From assembly GCF_029931775.1 (NCBI RefSeq), contig NC_079315.1, positions 115,254,274 to 115,318,273 on the forward strand: a DNA stretch of 64,000 nt, written 5' to 3'. Source of the stretch: Euleptes europaea (Eukaryota; Chordata; Lepidosauria; Squamata; Sphaerodactylidae). Made by a program: the position numbers and the translations under genes. The notes below the pieces were generated by a model, which was not told the DNA's origin, searched no databases, and worked only from the letters and a program-made list of their open reading frames with translations. This document shows, in pieces, positions 57,334 through 64,000 of this stretch. Within the stretch, counting starts at the first letter, position 1, and every line of letters starts with the position of its first letter.

Positions 57334-57648
57334 CTCTAGATGCACATTTCCCCCCATCTGAATTCTCAAAACTCTGCATGGGGGCTTATTTTTGTTAGTT
57401 TTGAGAATTTGGCTGGGGGAAATGTGCATTTAGAGAGTGGCAAAACCTCCCATGCGTTTCGCCCTATTATTAAGGAGTGCAGAGTGAGGGGTGGGATTCT
57501 CCTCTTCCCTGCCTTCCCTCAACCCAGTGAGGAAGGGAGGGAAAGTGGCATGCTCAAAAGTTGTGCCAGTGACAGTTTTGGGGGGGATTCGAACCTGGGT
57601 CTCCCCAATCATGGTGCTATACTCGATTGGCTGCTTTTAAAGGTATAA

Positions 57649-58040
57649 AAGACACTGTGGTGTAGAGGTTAGAGTGCCCTGGGATGACCAGGTTCCAATC
57701 CCCCGTTCTGCCATGGAAGCTCGCCGGGTGACTGTGGCTCAGTGGTAGAGGAGGGGAAGAAGCCGTGGCTCAGTGGTAGAGCATCTGCTTGGCATGCAGC
57801 AGGTCACAGGTTCAATCCCCGGCATCTCCAGTTAAAAGGACTGGGCAAGTAGGTGATGGGAAAGACCTCTGCCTGAGACCCTGGAGAGCTGCTGCCGGTC
57901 TGAGTAGACAAAACTGACTTTGATGGGCCAAGGGTCTGATTCAGTATAAGGCAGCTTCATGTGTCCATGTGACCTTGGGCCTGATGCTCTCTTGCGGGTG
58001 GCCCAACCAACCTCACAGGGTGGTTGTTGTGCAGATAAAA
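57649..58040 (+). mobile_element. Second MIR-like SINE split by tRNA-Ala SINE
   Basis: GACACTGTGGTGTAGAGG to CTCGCCGGGTGAC, resuming at GTGACCTTGGGCCTGATGC after the inserted SINE. Confidence 0.6.
57757..57970 (+). mobile_element. tRNA-Ala SINE with nearly intact tRNA head
   Basis: Head 57762-57833: GCCGTGGCTCAGTGGTAGAG (A box), TTGGCATGC anticodon arm (GGC), GGTTCAATCCCCGGC (B box). Body and tail to TTCATGTGTCCATGTG. Confidence 0.85.
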
Positions 58041-58057
58041 TGGAGGAAGAGGGAATT

Positions 58058-58285
58058 TTTTATTTTATTTATTTTATTTTTGTCCCGTCTTTCTCCCCGA
58101 TGGAGACCCCAAGCAGCTTACAGCTTTCTCCTCTCCTCCATTTTATTATGCTCACAACAGCCCTGTGAGGTAGGCAAGGCTGAGAGCGTGTGACTGGCCC
58201 AAGGTCACCCAGCATGCTTCCCTGGCTGAGTGGGGATTCGAACCTGGGTTTCCTAGATCCTAGTCCAACACTTTATGATGGTGTT
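58058..58285 (-). mobile_element. Second MIR-like SINE family, near full length
   Basis: TTTATTTTTGTCCCGTCTTT, CCAAGGTCACCCAGCATGC, GGGATTCGAACCTGGG (B box) and CCTAGTCCAACAC. Confidence 0.75.
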
Positions 58286-58389
58286 GGGACTGGGAGCCGC
58301 TTTCGGTCTCCCCCCTCCCCACTGGAGAGAAAATTGGGGTATAAATATTTAGATGAGATGAACGAATAAATAAAAGAAAACTCTAGTTG

Positions 58390-59565
58390 GGTCTGGTTTA
58401 GCTCCAGTTCTTGCTGGTTGGGTGCAGGCAGTACTTTTCTTCTGTGAGAAGGACTCCTTTGGTCTTCTGTGTTTGGGTGAATTTCCTTGTTCTTATTTTC
58501 CTTCTTGTGGGAGCTATTATAGGGTGTTGGCTAAGAATCTATGAGCCAGGAAATCTGTGGGTTTAACCTCCTCACGTTTCTCTAAGATGGGGAATACTGG
58601 TCTTCCTCACAAGACTGTTGTGATGAAATACAGGAATCTCTGTGAACACTGACAGCGCTATGCAAATGTTAAATGTTCCCCAAAAGGAGAGTGTTTATGA
58701 ACATGTGCAGAGTTCTTTGTTTTGATTGGTAGGTAACCTCGAATAGGCAGACTTCATATACTATCTCCCCAACTATCAGGGGTAATAATACCCCTTACTG
58801 TTGTTACTGAGGAGGCTTTAAATAGTCACAACGTTCTGTAATAATGGCAAGTTTCATTGAAGAGTACTGGCTTTCGAAACTCTATGTCAGCGGCTTGGGA
58901 ACCGGACTTTGCGCAATGGTATGAGTTTATGACTTGCTCATTATGTGTTTTTGGTTTTATGGGGAAACCTGTATGTTGGAATTTTTTTTTTTTTTTAAAT
59001 ATGCTCCCAGTACCTGAGAGTTTCAAAGGCACTGCTCCAGTGCTGTGTTTTCTTTAAATAGAAGAGCAATGGGAGAGGTGGTCTCTTTATAACATTTGCT
59101 TTATTTAGAGATGTGTTAACAGAACATAGTGGAAGCAAATGCAGGTCTATAAGCAGACAGCAGATTCACTAATCCTGCGCACAGATTTCCAGAGAGAGAG
59201 GGAAATGTTCACCACTGCTTTAGACAGCTTGCCAACTTTTTTCTTCCTTCCCAAATTTAAACTGTGTCCAATTGCCCCCTCTCTGTAGGTGGTTGAGCGT
59301 GGTCTTCTCCATGCCCCAATGGGTATCTCATTTTTAAAAGCCGGGGAGAGATCCCTCATTGATCAGGAGTGTTTCCCTGGTCATTTGCTCCTCTTGATTA
59401 AACATCAGATTAAACATCAGACATACAGACAATCAAACTGGACTATACATAAGTTATCCCCGTAGGGAAGGAGGGTCTCCCAGAAGTTCGGACATACTTT
59501 TCTCCACAGCCGTTTCGGGAGAAACGGTACCAGGTTGAGTAACCAGAGATGTGTGGTTCAGTGCC
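58390..59565. other. Unassigned DNA, putative PSTPIP2 intron 1
   Basis: A T-run near 58981-58996; no repeat or exon recognised. Confidence 0.3.
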
Positions 59566-59824
59566 ATTGAAGTTCCCAACACTGGCTCAAAAAATCCCTG
59601 GAGATTTGAGGGTCGGATCTCAGGAGGGTGGAGTCTGGGGAGGGGGGAGCTTGGAGGGGATGTGATGTAGCTCTAGGACTTCTGTTTCTCCCAGACTTCG
59701 TGGTATGCCATACAGTCTGCCCTCTGAAGTTGCCATTTCCCGCAGGGGAACTGATCTCTGTCGTCTGGTGATCAGATGTAATTCAGAGAGAACGCCAGGA
59801 CCCACCGGAAGGTTGGCAACCCTA
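59566..59824 (+). mobile_element. hAT-type MITE, diverged
   Basis: TGGAGATTTGAGGGTCGG core and GAAGGTTGGCAACCCTA end. Confidence 0.6.
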
Positions 59825-59899
59825 TTCCCCCATCAACACAAGTGTGTGTAAGAATTAACACCCTGCTTTTTGAATGAATGGGTCAGATACGTGAAGCTA

Positions 59900-60880
59900 C
59901 ACACCCTCTGCAGTTTCCTCTGCTTTGCCCCTTTATTCTTGCATTTCTCTCCTGCTGTTGAAGTTGGAAAAGTCTAACATTGTGGCCACAGCCATTCCAG
60001 ATGTGTGATGTGTTTCCCTTGCCTGTTAGTCTGCAATAAGCCCTGGGAGAATGCCTCTATTGTCTGCTTCTGTTATTATGTAAATACACACGATAACAAG
60101 CGGCAGGAGAAATGATGAAGCAATTCCTGGTTTGGGCAAACCTTGCAGCCATCGGTTTTTGTAAATGCCTCTGCAGGGTTTTGTTTCCTGTTCCTTTGCT
60201 TTGCCGAGGTCTCTTGTAGCATTTAAAGGGAGGGGGAGGGAAACCAAGGCTGAGCGGAGGAGCAAATCGAAAGGAAGTTGGGTGGTTCCATGCTGGAAAC
60301 AATATCCATGCAATGCTTTTTCTTGCTACCAACCCAAGGACACATAACAGTGTGTCGGCTTTTGAGTTCCCCAGAGCTATTCGTCAGGCCAGATGTTACA
60401 AAATAAAAAAGAGGAGTAAAGCAGGTTTTCTAGGTTCTGATTTTAAGACCTTGAAGACACTTTCCCTCCACTTTCAAGGACCTTTGCAACTGGATTCTAC
60501 TGTGTTCCACGTGCAGACAATCCCTAAAGTGCATTGAAAGTGGATTTAAAGTGCATTATACAGTGTGTGTGAAAGCACAAAGGCACGCAAGTGTATGGGC
60601 TGTTCCACACGCTGACCTCACTCCCGATTTTCTGGGTGGCCGACCTGCAACTTTAGGAATCAGTTTGGGTATGAGTGCAATACATTCCCCTGCAGTTTTC
60701 AGCGTGAAGTTATGCCAAAGTCTTTTGTCCAGCAAAGAAGAATCAGGTTTCAAATTGCTACAGTCGAGGGGTTGTAAAAGCAAGCCAGTTTTACTGGCTG
60801 TTTTAGCCTTTTTGGGTTTCCTGATATGCAGACACTGTATGTGCCTCAGAGTCTGGGGACACGTATCTTCCTTTAACCCA
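59900..60880. other. Unassigned DNA, putative PSTPIP2 intron 1
   Basis: No repeat or exon recognised. Confidence 0.3.
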
Positions 60881-60890
60881 GAGGTGTCGC

Positions 60891-61099
60891 TAGGGTTGCT
60901 TGCCAACCTCCAGGTTCTAGCTGGAGGTCTCCTGCTATTACAACTGATCTCCAGCCGATAGAGATCAGTTGCCCTGGAGAAAATGGCCGCTTTAGCAATT
61001 GGACTCTATGGCATTGAAGTCCCCTCTCCAAACCCCACCCTCTTCAAGCTCCGCCCCAACAATCTTAAGGTCTTTCCCAATTCGAAGCTGGCAACCCTA
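60891..61099 (-). mobile_element. hAT-type MITE, reference copy
   Basis: TAGGGTTGC...GGCAACCCTA, 209 bp, flanked by GGTGTCGC (60883-60890) and GGTGTCAC (61100-61107), 7 of 8. Best evidence that the family makes 8-bp duplications. Confidence 0.85.
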
Positions 61100-61157
61100 G
61101 GTGTCACTTAATCATTACGAGGGCCCGATATGACTTAAATGTCACTTGGTTGGGACA

Positions 61158-61319
61158 TAGGGTTGCCAAGTGCCCGGTGGCGGCGGGTAAAATCCCGCCA
61201 ATCCACTGGGCTGCCCGCTGACCAGTTGAGGGCTGGCGGGCACTGTGTGCACGCACGCATGCAGCAAGTGTGTCACTTTTGGGTTTACCCAGAAGCGACG
61301 TGGATGCTCTGGCAACCTC
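61158..61319 (+). mobile_element. hAT-type MITE, CpG-rich subfamily
   Basis: TAGGGTTGCCAAGTGCCCGG to CTCTGGCAACCTCG; different interior from the common subfamily. Confidence 0.55.
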
Positions 61320-61547
61320 GGCTAAAACTCTGTGGAAGCTATAGAGTTTCGGCCAAAACTGCTAAAGCGTCCGCGTCGCTTCCAGGTAAACCCGGAGTCG
61401 ACGTAGGCGCGTTGCGTGGGGTGCGTCACAACCTGCGTCACAAGCTTGTTGTGAGGACAGAATGAGAAAGGGAGACTCATATATGCTGCCCTGAGCTCCT
61501 GGGAGAAAAGGCAAGATTTTTTTGAAAATGTGCCAGACAGGTATTTA

Positions 61548-61765
61548 GAGTTGCCAACTCCAGCCTGGGAAATTCCTGGAGATCTGGGAATGGGGGCTGT
61601 GCAGGGGGAATTTGGGGAGGGATTTCACCTAGAGTCTGTGGTATACCACACGGTCAGCCCTCTGAAACTGCCATGTTCTCCAGGGGGAATGATTGCTGTA
61701 GTCTGGAGATGGTTGTAATTTTGGGAGACCTCCAGGCCCCACCTGGAGGTTGGTAACTTTACAGC
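61548..61765 (+). mobile_element. hAT-type MITE
   Basis: TAGAGTTGCCAACTCCAGCC to CACCTGGAGGTTGGTAAC, followed by a short CORE-SINE scrap (61788-61835). Confidence 0.6.
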
Positions 61766-62264
61766 CGAGGGTATTGGTCAGGGAAAGAAGAAGAGTTGGT
61801 TTTTATACCCCTGCTTTTCTCTACCTTTATGGAGCCGGGGTCCCTTGAAGTAGCAAGGTTGAACAAAAAGCATTTGAGAAGGGGATTTATCTTTCCCAAA
61901 AATTTGCTTTGCAGAAGCCAAGATGTTATTGGGCCGGGAGGATGAAACAGGGAGCTGCTGAACGATGTATAACATTGTACCACGATCGGCTGATCTGGAA
62001 AGTGTTTTCAGAATGTACCTGTCCCAAATTTGGTTAGCTTGTTTCAGCTCATAAATATGTAAAATAAGTGGGCCCTGATAGTATTGTGCAAACTTGACAG
62101 GGAAGGAAGAGGAAAACCATGTTGTACGTGCATGGGGTGTTGCCATTCGACCTTTCATCTTTAGTTAAAATAGTCCTGGAAAGCCGAGCTGGGAAGGAAT
62201 CTTTCCTGAAGACCCTTGAGAACTGCTGCAGTTAAGGGTTGCAACAGCAGCTTAAATGGACCGA

Positions 62265-62390
62265 TTCTCTCTCAGCCTAACCTACCTCACAGGGTGAATT
62301 TGAGGATAAAATTGAGATAAAATTTAAGCCATTTTGGGCTCCCATTAAGGAGAAAAATGAGGTATAAATAGCTAAATAAAAAAAAGATCT
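62265..62390 (+). mobile_element. Second MIR-like SINE 3' part
   Basis: CCTAACCTACCTCACAGGG and AATGAGGTATAAATAGC. Confidence 0.5.
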
Positions 62391-62446
62391 GATTTCGTTT
62401 GAGGCTTAACATCACATAGAGGGGCTGGGATCAGGTACAGTATGGA

Positions 62447-62840
62447 TAGGGTTGCTGACTATGGGAGAAATTCCTGGAGATTTGGGGGTAGAGATGCCAG
62501 CCTCCAGGTGGGACCTGGGGATCCCCCGGAATTACAGCTCATCTCCAGGCTACAGAGATCAGTTCCCCTGGAGAAAATGGATGCTTTGGAGGTAGGACTC
62601 TACTCCACAGAGGTCCTTGTCCTCCCCAGGCTCCACCCCCAAATTTCCAAGTTTCCCAACCTGAATCTGGTAACCCTACCCCCCCATCCCTCGCCAGTGG
62701 CCGGGGGACCTGTCAACTGATTTGGGGCTAGTGCCTGGGGAGGACAGGGATATGATCCCATGGCGTCCAAGTCTCCTGCCATTTCCTCCAGGAGAACTGA
62801 TCTCTGTAGTTTGGAGATCAGTTGTTATTCCTTGAGACCG
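62447..62840 (+). mobile_element. Cluster of hAT-type MITE pieces
   Basis: TAGGGTTGCTGACTATGGG, then GATGCCAGCCTCCAGGTGGG (reverse copy), then a tail from about 62720 (GGAGAACTGATCTCTGTAG). Confidence 0.55.
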
Positions 62841-63079
62841 CTAAGTCCTAAGTATGGGCACTCCTCTTTCACGCCCCCCCCCCCATGGCTAATTGAAACC
62901 ATACATACCCAAAATGGCTATTGGGTTGAGGAGGTAAACCGGTTAACATCCTTATGCTGAAGCCCTCATCCAGTTCCCCTTCCCCATGAATGCTTTTGAG
63001 GCCAGCTTTTCTTATGCAAGAGAATGAGGCGCTAAAACACCAATGGGGTAAAATGGGCCACACAACATCGGGCTGCCGG

Positions 63080-63640
63080 TGGAGAACTACACGATGAAAT
63101 GTTTCCCTATATTAAAAATTTCCCTGCTGTTAGAAAAGCAGCAAGCAAAGAGAGGGGGGAAGAATCTTTCTCCCTTCTCTGCTGGCTTTCTAGTTGCGTG
63201 GAGTCTTCTCTTTTTAAAGCAAAGGAGCCTTCAACGCTGGAATTCCCCTACCACCTCATTCTCTTGTGTGTGTAAACCAGACTTTTATCTTAAAGAAAAA
63301 TTTGGAAGCGATAGAATACTAGCAGAAGTGTGCTGGGCCCATAACCTGATAAAATATTAAATTAGCAGGGTGCTCAAAGCACATGGCACAGTGGAATTGC
63401 CCGGTGTGTTTGTGTTGGCTGCTATAGCGAATAAAGTTACACAAAGAGCCTTTTATCTTCGCAAATAAATATGAATCCTTTATTGTAACAAACTCCGTTA
63501 TAGACAGGATAGAGTAGAGACAGTAGATTCTAATCTAGTCTAACTAGGATGGATTGAAGTGCAGGAAGCATGTCCTGCTGTCTGGGTAGCGAGATGGAGA
63601 GAGAAAGTGTGTAAGAGAAGGCGTTTGCTGAAAGGAAGAA
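63080..63640. other. Unassigned DNA at right end
   Basis: AT-rich stretch with AATAAA-type motifs; no exon or firm repeat family. Confidence 0.3.
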
Positions 63641-63649
63641 AGATTCCCT

Positions 63650-63980
63650 AAGGGTCCCCAACCTTTTCGTGCCTTTGGGCACATTTGGAATTCAGACCCA
63701 GCACAGTGGGCACAGCAACAATATGGCTGCTACAGGAGGTGGAGCCAGCCACAAAAAGATTGCTGCCTTAACTTCAGTAACACAGCGTAGATCCTTGTGT
63801 TGTGCTGGCCGCTGCTGCCAAAGCAACATTAAAAAAAAAATCTGCACAGCCAGTCAGAAGACTTACTGGGCAAAAGCCCTACCTGGCTCTGCCCACTTCC
63901 TAAAAACACTTGGCGGGTGCAAGAAACGGTGTCGGCGGGTGCCATGGCACCCATGGCCACCATGTTGGGGACCACAGCCC
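63650..63980 (+). mobile_element. hAT-type element
   Basis: AGGGTCCCCAACCTTTTCG to CACCATGTTGGGGACCACAG; flanks CCCTAAG and CCCTATG nearly match. Same family as 16112-16915 and 43554. Confidence 0.65.
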
Positions 63981-64000
63981 TATGAGTAGCAATCTACACA

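Noticed and set aside
57762-57833. Functional tRNA-Ala gene
   Set aside because: It is the head of a repeated SINE with the same body and tail found elsewhere in the window.
63400-63640. Possible solo LTR from the AATAAA-containing AT-rich text
   Set aside because: No paired ends, target duplication or second copy seen; left unassigned.
56630-64000. PSTPIP2 exon 2 within the window
   Set aside because: No stretch encoding the expected F-BAR start was found on the plus strand; only repeats and unassigned DNA.

Overview
This is a eukaryotic nuclear window, almost certainly from a squamate reptile (lizard; a gecko is plausible, species not determinable). Spliced genes with GT-AG introns and CpG-island promoters sit in DNA crowded with CR1 LINE tails, RTE/BovB LINE ends, Sauria-type SINEs with a BovB-like tail, a MIR-like CORE-SINE, a tRNA-Ala-derived SINE and hAT-type MITEs. 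No prokaryotic, viral or CRISPR feature is visible.

Gene layout (four loci, same neighbour order as human 18q21.1): (1) a CpG island at about 9.6-10.2 kb with a splice donor on the minus strand, best explained as the first non-coding exon of ARK2N/C18orf25 running left out of the window; (2) HAUS1, minus strand, nine coding exons between 27287 and 11993, 286 codons plus stop; (3) ATP5F1A, plus strand, twelve coding exons between 31132 and 46907, 553 codons plus stop, exactly the human length; (4) a single 11-codon exon at 56597-56629, plus strand, that reads like the start of PSTPIP2; the rest lies beyond the right edge. HAUS1 and ATP5F1A are head to head, as in human, but here their start codons are about 3.8 kb apart, with an L1 end, MITE pieces, a Penelope-like fragment and CR1/BovB fragments between the two promoters.

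What the genes do: ATP5F1A is the alpha subunit of mitochondrial F1-ATPase. HAUS1 is a coiled-coil subunit of the augmin complex (spindle microtubule branching). PSTPIP2 is an F-BAR adaptor. ARK2N is an Arkadia N-terminus-like protein. They are neighbours by conserved synteny, not an operon or pathway.

Most unusual observations: hammerhead-ribozyme folds in at least three repeat types interpreted as Penelope-like elements, including a copy with an intact core in HAUS1 intron 1 on the HAUS1 sense strand; a compound SINE (tRNA-Ala SINE fused to CORE-SINE with the same junction) present twice, in introns 6 and 8 of ATP5F1A; SINE 3' tails lying 10-25 nt from two ATP5F1A splice acceptors; a GC-AG intron in ATP5F1A; a near-perfect 133-bp-arm palindrome with a 13-bp target duplication; and a tandem array of CR1 3' tails beside the 9.6-kb CpG island. 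Repeat boundaries were read by eye and are good to roughly 5-20 bp unless a target duplication is given.
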